From contig JADJOU010000005.1 in the NCBI GenBank assembly GCA_016713645.1, positions 1-64,000 on the forward strand: 64,000 nucleotides of DNA. Direction: 5' to 3'. This DNA is from Bacteroidota bacterium (GTDB taxonomy: Bacteria > Bacteroidota > Bacteroidia > Chitinophagales > JADJOU01). This document shows, one piece after another, positions 26,576 to 35,641 of the stretch; the stretch's first letter is position 1, and the number at the start of each line of letters is the position of its first letter. Made by a program: the position numbers and the translations under genes. The notes below the pieces were generated by a model. It searched no databases. It was given only the letters and a program-made list of their open reading frames with translations, and was not told where the DNA came from.

Positions 26576-28393
26576 ATGAAATCATTAGAACATTTACGCA
26601 ATTTCTGCATCATCGCCCATATCGACCATGGGAAGAGCACTTTGGCAGATAGATTATTGGAGAATACCAAGACCATTATGGAGCGCGATATGCAAGCGCA
26701 ATTGCTCGACGATATGGATTTAGAGCGCGAGCGAGGCATTACCATCAAGAGTAAGGCCATCCAAATGGATTATTTATACCAAGGGAAAAAATACGTTTTC
26801 AACCTCATCGATACGCCAGGGCACGTGGATTTCAGTTATGAAGTTTCTAGATCGATTGCTTCGTGTGAAGGCGCATTGCTCCTCGTAGACGCCACTCAGG
26901 GCATTCAAGCACAGACCATTTCCAATTTATATTTAGCCCTCGATCACGATTTAGAAATCATCCCCATCATCAACAAAGTGGATATGGATGGCGCTATGAT
27001 TGAAGAAGTAAAGGACCAAATCGTCGATTTATTGGGCTGTACGCGTGAAGAAATCATCGAAGCGAGCGGTAAAACAGGCATTGGCATTGCCAATATCCTC
27101 AATGCTGTTGTTGAGCGCATCCCTTGTCCTAAGGGCGATGCAGACGCTCCACTTCAAGCCATGATATTCGACTCTGTATTCAATTCTTTTAGAGGCGTAA
27201 TCGCTTATTTCCGAATTTTCAATGGAAGCATTAAAAAAGGAGACAAAGTCAAATTCGTCAATACAGGAAAGGAATACACCGCGGATGAAATCGGCATTCT
27301 CAAAATGAAAATTGAAGAGCGAGATACGGTTGAATGCGGCTCTGTGGGCTATATCATCACAGGAATCAAACAAGCAAAAGAGATTAAAGTTGGGGATACA
27401 ATTACCTTAACCGCCAATCCAACCCAAGAGATTGTGCGCGGATTTGAAGATGTAAAACCGATGGTATTCGCGGGAATTTATCCGATGGACTCCGACGATT
27501 TCGAAGATCTAAGGGATAGTTTAGAGAAATTGCAACTCAATGATGCTTCCCTTGTATACGAGCCAGAGACCTCGATTGCGCTTGGTTTTGGATTTAGATG
27601 CGGATTCTTGGGATTGTTGCACTTAGAAATTATCAATGAGCGATTGGAACGAGAATACGACCAATCTGTCATCATCACAGTACCACAAGTATCTTATCAT
27701 TGTTATCCGAATAAGGGCGAGAGAATGCTCTTGCACAATACTGCCGATTTGCCGGATATCACGCTCATTCACCACTTAGAAGAGCCTTGGATCAAATCAC
27801 AGATTATCACAACACCAGAGTTTGTGGGGAATATCATGAATTTGTGTATGGATAAAAGAGGCATATTAACCAATCAAATTTACCTCACAACAACGCGTGT
27901 TGAATTGAGTTTTGAAATGCCTTTGGCAGAAATTGTATTCGACTTTTACGATAGATTGAAATCCATTACCAAGGGATATGCCTCCTTTGACTATTCCATG
28001 ATAGGCTATAGAGAAGGCGATTTGGTGAAGCTGGATATCAAATTAAATGGAGAAAATGTCGATGCCTTGAGTGCAATGATTCACCGAGATAAGGCCTATG
28101 ACTTTGGACATAAACTCTGCGAAAAATTGAAAGAACTCATCCCGAAACAACAATTCGTCATTGCCATTCAAGCGGCAATTGGAGCGAAAATTGTCGCTAG
28201 AGAAACTATTTCAGCGATGAGAAAAGATGTCACGGCAAAATGTTATGGGAAAGGCCTCGAGAACAGAAGAAGGGATGATATGCGCCAATTCGAAGTAAGT
28301 ACCACAAGAGCTTCCTGCGGATTGAAGCCGCTAGAAGAAAGGAAAAAGAGAATAACGTGCATTCGTGTTTCAATTAAAGAATTCCTTCAATGA
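26576..28393 (+). CDS. lepA: Elongation factor 4 (LepA)
   Basis: A 605-residue ribosome-associated GTPase that back-translocates or helps assemble the 30S subunit. G1 AHIDHGKSTLADRLL, the switch segment RERGITIKSKAI, G3 DTPGHVDFSYEV and G4 NKVDMDGA are intact. The EF-G-like domains follow, and the LepA-specific C-terminal domain (MRKDVTAKCYGKGLENRRRD ... KEFLQ) is complete. The frame is clean over the whole length. The start at 26576 agrees with the family N terminus (LEHLRNFCIIAHIDHGK). Confidence 0.97.
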   Translation: MKSLEHLRNFCIIAHIDHGKSTLADRLLENTKTIMERDMQAQLLDDMDLERERGITIKSKAIQMDYLYQGKKYVFNLIDTPGHVDFSYEVSRSIASCEGALLLVDATQGIQAQTISNLYLALDHDLEIIPIINKVDMDGAMIEEVKDQIVDLLGCTREEIIEASGKTGIGIANILNAVVERIPCPKGDADAPLQAMIFDSVFNSFRGVIAYFRIFNGSIKKGDKVKFVNTGKEYTADEIGILKMKIEERDTVECGSVGYIITGIKQAKEIKVGDTITLTANPTQEIVRGFEDVKPMVFAGIYPMDSDDFEDLRDSLEKLQLNDASLVYEPETSIALGFGFRCGFLGLLHLEIINERLEREYDQSVIITVPQVSYHCYPNKGERMLLHNTADLPDITLIHHLEEPWIKSQIITTPEFVGNIMNLCMDKRGILTNQIYLTTTRVELSFEMPLAEIVFDFYDRLKSITKGYASFDYSMIGYREGDLVKLDIKLNGENVDALSAMIHRDKAYDFGHKLCEKLKELIPKQQFVIAIQAAIGAKIVARETISAMRKDVTAKCYGKGLENRRRDDMRQFEVSTTRASCGLKPLEERKKRITCIRVSIKEFLQ

Positions 28394-28411
28394 AGGCATA
28401 GTGTCTAGGCG

Positions 28412-28433
28412 AGTCATTTGAAGCTCAATGACT
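28412..28433. other. Small hairpin after lepA
   Basis: AGTCATT, loop TGAAGCTC, AATGACT. A 7-base stem 19 bases after the lepA stop codon, without a T-run, so at most a weak terminator. Confidence 0.35.
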
Positions 28434-28509
28434 ATAGTTCTTTCCAAAAATTATAATTCGTCTTTCTTCTAATCGATCAAATCAATTTTTCAATAAAATA
28501 ATTCAATAC

Positions 28510-30191
28510 ATGCATAAAATCATCGAATGTGTTCCCAATTTCAGTGAAGGAAAAGACGAAAAAATATTGGCGGAGATTGCCGCTGCAATTCGCAGTGTTG
28601 AAGGCGTTCGACTCTTAGATATCGATCCGGGCAAGGCGACCAATCGAACGGTATTCACTTTTGTAGGAGATGAAAACACTGTTGTAGAAGGCGCTTTTCA
28701 AGCGATTAAAAAAGCACAAGAACTCATCGATATGCGCCACCACAAAGGCGAGCATCCGCGCTTTGGGGCTACCGATGTTTGTCCATTTATTCCCATCGCC
28801 AATGCGACCATGGAAGACTGCATCGAATGCGCTAAAAAATTGGGCAAGCGCGTAGGAGAAGAATTGACTATTCCCGTCTATTTATATGAATTTGCGGCAA
28901 GTGCTGAACACCGAAGAAATTTGGCCAATGTGCGCGCAGGGGAATATGAAGGCATTGCAGATAAGATCAATCAACCCGAGTGGAAACCAGATTTCGGACC
29001 AGCTAAATTCAATGAAAAATCGGGGAATATCGCCATCGGTGCGCGCAATTTCCTCATTGCATACAATGTCAATCTCAAGACCACTCTGAAAAAAGAGCCA
29101 ATTCCATCGCCTTTGATGTTCGCGAACAGGGCAGAGTAAAAATGGAAAACGGAAAAAAAGTCTTGGATGAAAAAGGAGAACCCGTTCGGATTCCCGGCAC
29201 TTGCAAAGGCGTAAAAGGAATCGGTTGGTTTATAGAAGAATTCGGCATTGCACAGATATCGATGAATATCACCAATATCAATGCGACGCCTTTACACAAA
29301 GCATTTGATGAATGCGTAAACAGCGCACACCGCAGAGGCATGCGCGTAACTGGTTCTGAATTGGTGGGCTTGGTTCCCTTGCAGTCTATGCTCGATGCGG
29401 GAAAATATTTCCTCCAAAAACAAGAGCGCAGCATCGGAGTCAGTGAGTCAGAATTGATAAAAATCGCCATTAAATCCCTCGGATTAAATGACGTAAAACC
29501 ATTCGATCCAAAGAAGAATATCATAGAATACGTCTTGGCTGAAACAATGCCACAAGACAAATTAATCCCCATGAGTTTAAAGGCCTTTGCTGATGAAACA
29601 GCCTCTGAAAGCCCTGCACCTGGTGGTGGCTCAATCGCTGCTTACGTGGGCAGTTTGGGCATTGCCTTAGGAACCATGGTAGCGAATTTAAGTGCTCAGA
29701 AAAAAGGATGGGAAAGTCAATTGAATCATTTCTCCGCTTGGGCAGAAAAGGGACAAATCCTCAAAGATCAATTATTGAAATTGGTCGATGAAGATACCCG
29801 CGCATTCAATAAAATCATGGATGCCTTCTCCTTGCCGAAATCCAATGATATCGAAAAAGCACATCGCAAATCTGCCATACAAGCAGCTACAGTTTATGCA
29901 ATCGAGATCCCATTAAAAGTGATGAAAAAGAGCTTTGAGGGATTTGAATTGATTGAAGAAATGGCGAAAAATGGCAATCCCAATTCAGCCTCCGATGCAG
30001 GCGTGGGAGCGCTCTGCGCGCGAACAGCTGTCTACGGCGCTTATTTAAATGTATGCATCAATGCTTCGGGATTAGATGATAAGTCCTTGGCTGGAAAGTA
30101 TAGAGATATTGAAAGTGGTAGAGGGAAAGATTTAATTCCATCTCTAACTTCAATTGACCAAGTACACCGAATGGTTCTTTTCGAATTCTAA
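28510..30191 (+). CDS. ftcD: Bifunctional glutamate formimidoyltransferase / formimidotetrahydrofolate cyclodeaminase (one frameshift)
   Basis: Takes the formimino group from formiminoglutamate, the end product of histidine degradation, to tetrahydrofolate and then deaminates it to methenyl-THF. The transferase half begins IIECVPNFSEGKDEKILAEI and continues through FGATDVCPF and YEFAA. The frame breaks at about 29085 (ACCACTCTG lacks a T); restored, it reads NLKTTSEKRANSIAFDVREQ then GRVKMENGKK. The cyclodeaminase half starts at about residue 350 (LKAFADETASESPAPGGGSI). Restored length ~560. The 3' end overlaps the convergent mevalonate kinase gene by 42 bases. No hutH, hutU or hutI is visible. 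Confidence 0.92.
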
Positions 30192-31024
30192 TGGATCGCG
30201 CTCTTTTTTCACCCCCAAGAAAAAACCACCTCCTCCTGCCCCGCATAGCTTAAGGGCATAGTCTTGTGTATCGAGTCCTGTTTGCCAAATATCTTGGATT
30301 TCCGCGGGATGAATTCCTGCATATTTGCCAATTGCCATTTCGAAATTTGAACAAAATTTTGCCAAATCGATTCATTAAATATATAGTTGTGAATGGCGCC
30401 ATTATTGAGCGGCACCAATTTCTCCTTAATCGCCACAGCGAATGACTCCTCTTTTATCTTCTCTTTAAACACCTCTACATATTGCTCTGTACTTCTAGAA
30501 ATTTGACTATCCAGAATGAATAATTCCTCCTGTTTAAATGAAATCTTATCCCTGATCTCGACCTTGCCTCCATTTATTAAAACCGAGCGATTCAAATAGG
30601 AGACCAATGGATCGATCCCCGAACTCTTGCCGTGAAAAAAAGATTCTATGTTCGCTAAATCTTGCTTTAATAAATCGATATGCTGATCAAAATTCACGCA
30701 ATAGGCATCGAAGAAACAAGCGACCAATGCGCCCGAACTCCCCGCGCCATAGCCGATTGGGATGGTAGAGATGATATTGAGTCCATTGGAAATATCTCGA
30801 CCAAATCGCTCCAAATCATATCGATAATGCAAATTGGTTAATTTTATTAAGTAATTATGCAAATTGACCAAATGTATGTGGAACTCATTGTTCTCTTCCA
30901 AAAATTGAAATTGCATGAACATCTTGGTATAGGGAATCGCCAATGCCTTGCTTCCATGCACAACGGTATGTTCCCCGAATAGGAGAAGTTTTGCGGAGAA
31001 AGATTTAAATGGTGGATGGTCCAT
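30150..31024 (-). CDS. Mevalonate kinase-like GHMP kinase (one frameshift)
   Basis: Phosphorylates mevalonate in the isoprenoid precursor pathway. About 291 residues. The N-terminal KLLLFGEHTVVHGSKALAIP, the ATP loop PIGYGAGSSGALVACFFDAY, the catalytic-region FFHGKSSGIDPLVSYL and the C-terminal GHMP motif LCGAGGGGFFLG are present. The last ~70 residues are in another frame; one A is missing from the coding-strand AAA complementary to 30346-30348, and restoring it gives WQNFVQNFEMAIGKYAGIHP. The start overlaps the end of mvaD by 20 bases, so the two form an operon. Its end overlaps the convergent ftcD. Confidence 0.87.
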
Positions 31025-32012
31025 GTCCGACTTGATCTTTAATCATGATACCATTTTCGCAGAGCGGCTTTAATTTTTCATCGATCCAAGGACTGATTGC
31101 CGACTGAATTGAAGCGGGATAGAGCAAATGTATATTGGGACCAGCATCGAGGGTGAAGTACACGGAATGTTTGGTGTCCTCCCGAAACTTTCTAATTTCA
31201 TCAATCATCAATAGGGTCGCTGGTTTCATTAAGATAAAGGATGGATTAGAAGTCATCATCAAGGCGTGCAAAGTCAATGCCTCTTCTTCCACAATTTCTC
31301 CGAATCGCTCTAAATCGCCTTCTCTCATGGCACCGATGAGATTGATGAGGTTTTCATTGGCTTGCGCAAATCGCTGTTTGGCAAATCGATTCGTGTCCAT
31401 GAGGGCGTGTCCAGCTCTACTGCTCACCGACTTCTCTCCACTGCTGGCAATCAAGATGGTATCGCAGAAAGAGTGAAATACTTCGTCCATCTCCTCTGCA
31501 TAGGGAATCGCATATTCATCAGAAGAATTGCTGATGGTATTATTTTTTCCCCAAACGGCAATTTGAGGATAGACCGATCGACAGGCAGATCCAGAGCCCA
31601 ATCTCGCGATATAGGAAGCCTTTTTCAAATCCACTTCGCCCCCTTCAATTCCGCATAGACACATGGCCAATGCCGCCATGGAAGAGGCAGAGGAAGCGAT
31701 TCCGCTGGAATGGGGGAAGGTATTGCTTGAGTGGATGACCATTTTATGTTCGCGCAGAAAGGGAAAATCGCCCTCTAACTTTTGGAAAAACGCGATGATT
31801 TTTCGCTCGAAGACTTCATTTCTCTTTCCTTCAAAGAACAATTCCACATCCATGCCCGATTCAATCTTTTCACTGAGGGCCATTTTCGTTTCAGTTCTGC
31901 AGGCAGAAAGGGTAAAACTGATGGAGGGATTTAGCGGCAATTGATTGCCCTGTTTTCCCCAGTATTTGACCAAGGCAATATTCGATGGTGCTTGATAAGA
32001 AATTGAATTCAT
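31005..32012 (-). CDS. mvaD: Diphosphomevalonate decarboxylase
   Basis: Converts mevalonate 5-diphosphate to isopentenyl diphosphate with ATP. 335 residues. APSNIALVKYWGKQGNQLPL at the N terminus, NTFPHSSGIASSASSMAAL (the ATP-binding GHMP loop), RLGSGSACRSVYPQIAVWG with the catalytic-site residues, and TLDAGPNIHLLYP are all diagnostic. The frame is clean. With the overlapping mevalonate kinase gene it shows that this organism makes isoprenoids through mevalonate, as several Bacteroidota classes do; phosphomevalonate kinase and the HMG-CoA steps are not in the window. Confidence 0.95.
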   Translation of the reverse strand: MNSISYQAPSNIALVKYWGKQGNQLPLNPSISFTLSACRTETKMALSEKIESGMDVELFFEGKRNEVFERKIIAFFQKLEGDFPFLREHKMVIHSSNTFPHSSGIASSASSMAALAMCLCGIEGGEVDLKKASYIARLGSGSACRSVYPQIAVWGKNNTISNSSDEYAIPYAEEMDEVFHSFCDTILIASSGEKSVSSRAGHALMDTNRFAKQRFAQANENLINLIGAMREGDLERFGEIVEEEALTLHALMMTSNPSFILMKPATLLMIDEIRKFREDTKHSVYFTLDAGPNIHLLYPASIQSAISPWIDEKLKPLCENGIMIKDQVGHGPSTI

Positions 32013-32016
32013 CAGA

Positions 32017-32049
32017 CAAAAATAGGCGTATTTCTAAAGTCCGTTCAAA
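32017..32049 (-). promoter_or_regulatory. Promoter of mvaD, possibly giving a leaderless transcript
   Basis: On the minus strand TTTG (32046-32049), 21 bases, TATTTTTG (32017-32024). The element ends 4 bases before the mvaD ATG, so transcription would start at or next to the start codon. Confidence 0.6.
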
Positions 32050-32119
32050 TGATTTTTTTGTCCTCCCCAATTTCCCCGCATCCCATCCCTGTTTTTCCGC
32101 AAATTCTCACAAATAGTCC

Positions 32120-32127
32120 TATTTTTG
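32120..32127 (+). promoter_or_regulatory. Probable -7 element of the small membrane protein gene
   Basis: TATTTTTG matches TAnnTTTG and ends 4 bases before the ATG at 32132, again implying little or no leader. Confidence 0.45.
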
Positions 32128-32131
32128 CGCC

Positions 32132-32332
32132 ATGTCACCAAGGATTCAATTTATTTTTAAGCTGGTCGTCGCATTCGGTTTTATTGCTTTGGGTGTTTTC
32201 GTCCAATTTGCTTCAAAGAGAATTAACCTCCCCGCGATAAATAAATATTTATTTTCGCTCCTGCTTTTTCTATATGGTGGCTATAGAATATACCGGGCAT
32301 GGATTACATACAATCAAGAAGATGAGACATAA
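32132..32332 (+). CDS. Small membrane protein, two transmembrane segments
   Basis: 66 residues: LVVAFGFIALGVFVQFA and YLFSLLLFLYGGYRIYRAWI are two membrane-spanning helices joined by a short loop, followed by an acidic tail. No named family recognised; similar two-helix proteins occur beside PstS-like genes in Bacteroidota. Its stop codon overlaps the start of the downstream substrate-binding lipoprotein gene by 11 bases, so the two are translationally coupled. Confidence 0.7.
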   Translation: MSPRIQFIFKLVVAFGFIALGVFVQFASKRINLPAINKYLFSLLLFLYGGYRIYRAWITYNQEDET

Positions 32333-33286
32333 AATCCTTTTTATTCCAATTTTATCTATCCAGATTTCCTTGCTCGCGGCATTGTTCCTAGTGAATGCCT
32401 GTCAGTCCGGCAATTCAAATAAAGAAATAGATAGCCCTACAGCTGGAAAATCAATATCGCTGTTGACGAGACCTATCAACCCATCCTCGATAGTGAATTG
32501 ATGGTATTTGCCCAGCTCTATCCCAATGCGCATATCTCTGTGAAATACATGCCCTACGCTCAATTGATCGAGGCATTCATGGAAGACAGCATACGCATGA
32601 TCATCACGTCACAATCACTGAGCCCAGCTCAATCTAAGCGCATAGAGGGAAAAATTCGATATATACCGAAAGAAGCTCAATTGGGATATGACGCCGTCGC
32701 ATGCATTGCACACCCGAGTTCAGGGAAAATGAGTTTGACGAAGTCTGAATTGGCAAAAGTCATACGAGGCGAAATTAGTGAATGGAGTCAATTGAGTTTT
32801 AAAAGCCCTCATCAGGGGAAAATCGGTTTGGTCTTCGACAATGCGAATTCAAGCACTGCTCGGTATATGATTGACAGCCTCATCGATGGTGGCACCATGT
32901 CGGCCAATTGCTTTGCGCTGAACAATAATGTGGAAGTCATCGACTATATTTCCAAGAACAGCAATGCGATTGGAATCATTGGGGTGAATTGGATCAGCAA
33001 TAATCAAGACGATAAAGTGCAGTATTTCAGGAAAGAAATTGCCACGGTGGGAATCATCGACAACGATTCCATAGGCAGTGTTCACCCATACCAAGCATAC
33101 ATCGCCAGTGCGGAATATCCTTTGCGCAGGACGATGAAGGGAATCATCAAAGAAGCAGGTCCGGGATTAGGACATGGATTTGCGAATTTTATCGGCGGAG
33201 AGCAAGGTCAGCGGATTATCTTAAAATCGGGCTTGGTGCCAGCAACCATGCCGACTAGACAGATTAGAATCAAAGAAAAATTATAA
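32322..33286 (+). CDS. PstS-like phosphate substrate-binding lipoprotein (one frameshift)
   Basis: About 321 residues. The start ATG overlaps the preceding gene. The signal ends in the lipobox FLVNAC, making a lipoprotein. The frame breaks in the A-run at 32447-32450 (GGAAAATCA lacks one A); restored it reads AGKINIAVDETYQPILDSEL. The PBP-like domain then carries MIITSQSLSP, IAHPSSGKMSLTKSELAKVI, GEISEW, DNANSSTARYMIDSL and IGIIGVNWIS, the layout of PstS-type proteins. No pstCAB genes are present; with the TPR gene downstream it resembles Bacteroidota sets near TonB/ExbB genes, so a role in direct phosphate uptake is not certain. Confidence 0.82.
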
Positions 33287-33370
33287 ACCAACACTTAAAA
33301 AACATTAAAAACACGTCATTTTGCAAAAATGGTACTTGATTTGAAAATGATTAAACACAAAACCAAAACT

Positions 33371-34921
33371 ATGTTAAAGCAAATTTTTACGATTGGATGT
33401 ATGGCCATGATCACTATGGCAAATGCGAGTGAAGAGGGGTTCAAATTATTGACTTATGAAAAATTCAATGCGGCGAGCACGGCCTTTGAAACTTCGAATG
33501 ACCCCAATGCTGTTTTCTACAAAGGCTATGCACTATTGAGGGCTGGCAAAGAAAATGATGCCAAAGACGTGATGACTAAAATCGCCACAACTCCGCTTGG
33601 CATGGTCGGTTTGGGATGGGTTGAATTAAACAAAAAAAATAGTACAGGAGCAAAAGTCCTATTCGATGCTGCTATCAAAGCTTCTAAGAGCAAAGATGGA
33701 TTGATATTCCGATTTATCGGCGAAGCGTACACCTATACAACAGGCACCAAAGAGCCAGATGCAGCAATTGAAAAATGCAAATTTGCGAACGCCTTGTTAA
33801 AGAACAATGCCCTCAATTATATCGCGTTGGGAGATGCTTATTTAGCCAAGTTAGATGGGGGAAGCGCTATTACTCAATATGAATACGCAGACCAATATGG
33901 CGGCAAAGGCGGAATGCCCAATTGCAAAATTGGTCAGGTGTATTATTCATCTAGAAATTATCCATTCTCTAAAGATTATTTAAACAGAGCACTTGCGCAA
34001 GACGAGAACAATCCAATCACTCAAAGAGAATTGGGAGAATTGTATTACAAGATCAATAAATTCGAAAAAGCCAAAGAGCATTTTTCAAAGTATATGGAAA
34101 CAGGGGAGACGACTTTAGATGATAAAGCGATGTATGCGAATATCCTCTTCTTGGGCAAAGATTATCCCAATGCCATCAATACGATCAGCGAGATTATCAA
34201 GGTTGATAATACGAGAAATTATTTGAACAGATTGATCGGTTATTCCAATTATGAGACAGAAAAATATCCAGAGGCTTTGGAATTCATGGAGAAATTTTTG
34301 GCGACACAAGCACCAGAAAAAATCATCGCTTCCGATTGGGAATACTATGGCAAGTCATTGATTAAAAATAAAAAAGACAGTATTGGATTGATTTATTTGG
34401 TGAAGTCAATGGAAATTGACAGCAGCAATAGAGATAAGTGGGGTGATGTAGCAGCTGCCTTTTATGCGCAAAAGAAATATTCAGATGCTGCAAAATACTA
34501 TACAAAAAAAGTAGATCCAGATGCTCCTTCTGCCAGCGATTGGTTTAATGTGGGGAATTCATATTATAAGGCAAAAGATTTTGCGAATGCGATTACCGCT
34601 TTTGGTAAGGTCATCGAGACCAAGCCAGATGCAGGTTCTGGATATTTGTGGAGAGCGAAGGCATTTGTACAAAGCGATCCAGATCAAAAAACATCTTCAG
34701 CAAAACAAGATTTTGAGAAATACATTAGCATAGGAAGTGCAGATCCGGTTAAGAATAAAAAAGATTTGATTGAGGCGTATAATTATATGGCTGCAAATGC
34801 ATTGATCAATGCAAATAATAAAGAAGAGGCAAAGGGTTTTGCCAATAAAGTATTGGAATTGGATCCTGCAAATGCTCAAGCTCAAAGCGTAATCACAGCG
34901 ATTTCGACACCACAGAAATAA
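33371..34921 (+). CDS. Secreted tetratricopeptide repeat protein
   Basis: About 516 residues. The ATG at 33371 gives a clear signal peptide (MLKQIFTIGCMAMITMANAS); the earlier ATG at 33329 would add 14 unneeded residues. The rest is a chain of about ten TPR-like helix pairs, for example NYIALGDAYLAKLDGGSAIT, ITQRELGELYYKINKFEKAK and WFNVGNSYYKAKDFANAITA. It is probably a periplasmic scaffold protein. It follows the PstS-like gene by 84 bases and ends at a strong terminator, so the small membrane protein, PstS-like and TPR genes form one unit. Confidence 0.85.
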   Translation: MLKQIFTIGCMAMITMANASEEGFKLLTYEKFNAASTAFETSNDPNAVFYKGYALLRAGKENDAKDVMTKIATTPLGMVGLGWVELNKKNSTGAKVLFDAAIKASKSKDGLIFRFIGEAYTYTTGTKEPDAAIEKCKFANALLKNNALNYIALGDAYLAKLDGGSAITQYEYADQYGGKGGMPNCKIGQVYYSSRNYPFSKDYLNRALAQDENNPITQRELGELYYKINKFEKAKEHFSKYMETGETTLDDKAMYANILFLGKDYPNAINTISEIIKVDNTRNYLNRLIGYSNYETEKYPEALEFMEKFLATQAPEKIIASDWEYYGKSLIKNKKDSIGLIYLVKSMEIDSSNRDKWGDVAAAFYAQKKYSDAAKYYTKKVDPDAPSASDWFNVGNSYYKAKDFANAITAFGKVIETKPDAGSGYLWRAKAFVQSDPDQKTSSAKQDFEKYISIGSADPVKNKKDLIEAYNYMAANALINANNKEEAKGFANKVLELDPANAQAQSVITAISTPQK

Positions 34922-34944
34922 TTTACTTATTTATAAAAAAATTC

Positions 34945-34976
34945 AACCCAGCTTTTACAAAAGAGCTGGGTTTTTT
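34945..34976 (+). terminator. Terminator after the TPR gene
   Basis: AACCCAGCT (34945-34953), loop of 10, AGCTGGGTT (34964-34972), then a T-run: a perfect 9-base stem 24 bases after the stop codon. Confidence 0.92.
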
Positions 34977-35079
34977 GTTGCTTTTCTGCAGATTTCTAGT
35001 TTAAACCACATAAGACACAATAGTGCACATAAGAAATTCGCCTTAATTTCCTAAAGTGTCAATCTAATGCCCTTCCTAA

Positions 35080-35277
35080 TGGAATGCCGTCAAGGAACGT
35101 CATTCCAAACTTGATTTGCTGTGTCCCACCAATGTGTTGGGGGAATCTGCGCTTCATCCATACTTTTTTAAAAAAAAATGAGCTTCAAAATGGAATGTCG
35201 CTATAGAACGTCATTCCAAACTTGATTTGGAATCTGCTCTTCATTTATACTTATCTAAAAAAATAAGCTTCAAAATG
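35080..35277. repeat. Two imperfect direct repeats with internal palindromes
   Basis: Copy 1 starts at 35080 and copy 2 at 35190. Each begins TGGAATG and shares AACGTCATTCCAAACTTG followed by ATTTG, then GGAATCTGC, TTCAT, an A-run and AGCTTCAAAATG. Two hairpins are possible: GGAATG against CATTCC, and ATTCCAAA, CTTGA, TTTGGAAT. Copy 1 has an extra 22 or so bases (CTGTGTCCCACC then AATGTGTTGGG) inside the second palindrome. The CATTCCAAACTTG type resembles a dispersed Bacteroidota palindromic repeat. Confidence 0.75.
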
Positions 35278-35393
35278 AAATGCTATTCATTTGTACACAA
35301 TATTATAGCCTAGGCCAAAATCAAAAAATCAAATAGGCTCCGCTCTTGGGGCGGAGAGATTACGGCTCGCTGGCCGCAATGACGCGTGGCGGG

Positions 35394-35429
35394 CTATCGC
35401 TGACGCATGAATTCATGCGTCAGCGATAG
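35394..35429. repeat. Perfect 36-base palindrome
   Basis: The left arm CTATCGCTGACGCATGAA is followed without spacer by its exact reverse complement. Such a long perfect palindrome without loop or T-run is not a normal terminator; it is more likely a dispersed palindromic element or a binding or cleavage site. Confidence 0.85.
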
Positions 35430-35594
35430 AATTGCACAAATCAGGCGTTGTGCGCAAGGAATGATAATAATAGGCAGTACATTGAATGAGCAAATGAAGA
35501 AAAGACCAAAAAAAGTATGGAATGGCACATAAGCGCAGCCTTATACTCTGTAAGTTATAGATATGAACAAGTAATTTATGACCTTATACAAACA

Positions 35595-35623
35595 AAAAAG
35601 CCACCTCAAAGAGATGGCTTTTC
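35595..35623 (-). terminator. Terminator after metK
   Basis: On the minus strand GCCATCTC, loop TTT, GAGGTGGC with one mismatch, followed by TTTTTT (the A-run at 35594-35599). It lies 24 bases past the metK stop codon. Confidence 0.8.
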
Positions 35624-35641
35624 GATATTTGATTTCAGCGA

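Larger units (their letters stand above)
34977..35599. other. Repeat-rich intergenic region
   Basis: About 620 bases with no credible gene. In order: an ACATAAG-type low-complexity stretch (about 35006-35030), two imperfect direct repeats with internal hairpins (35080-35277), a GAGATTACGGCTCGCTGG then CCGCAATGACG element (about 35356-35384) resembling widespread dispersed intergenic repeats, and a perfect 36-base palindrome (35394-35429). The final 160 bases hold nothing recognisable before the metK terminator. Confidence 0.6.

Noticed and set aside
35080..35277. CRISPR array
   Set aside because: There are only two long imperfect copies, adjacent rather than separated by regular spacers, and no cas genes.
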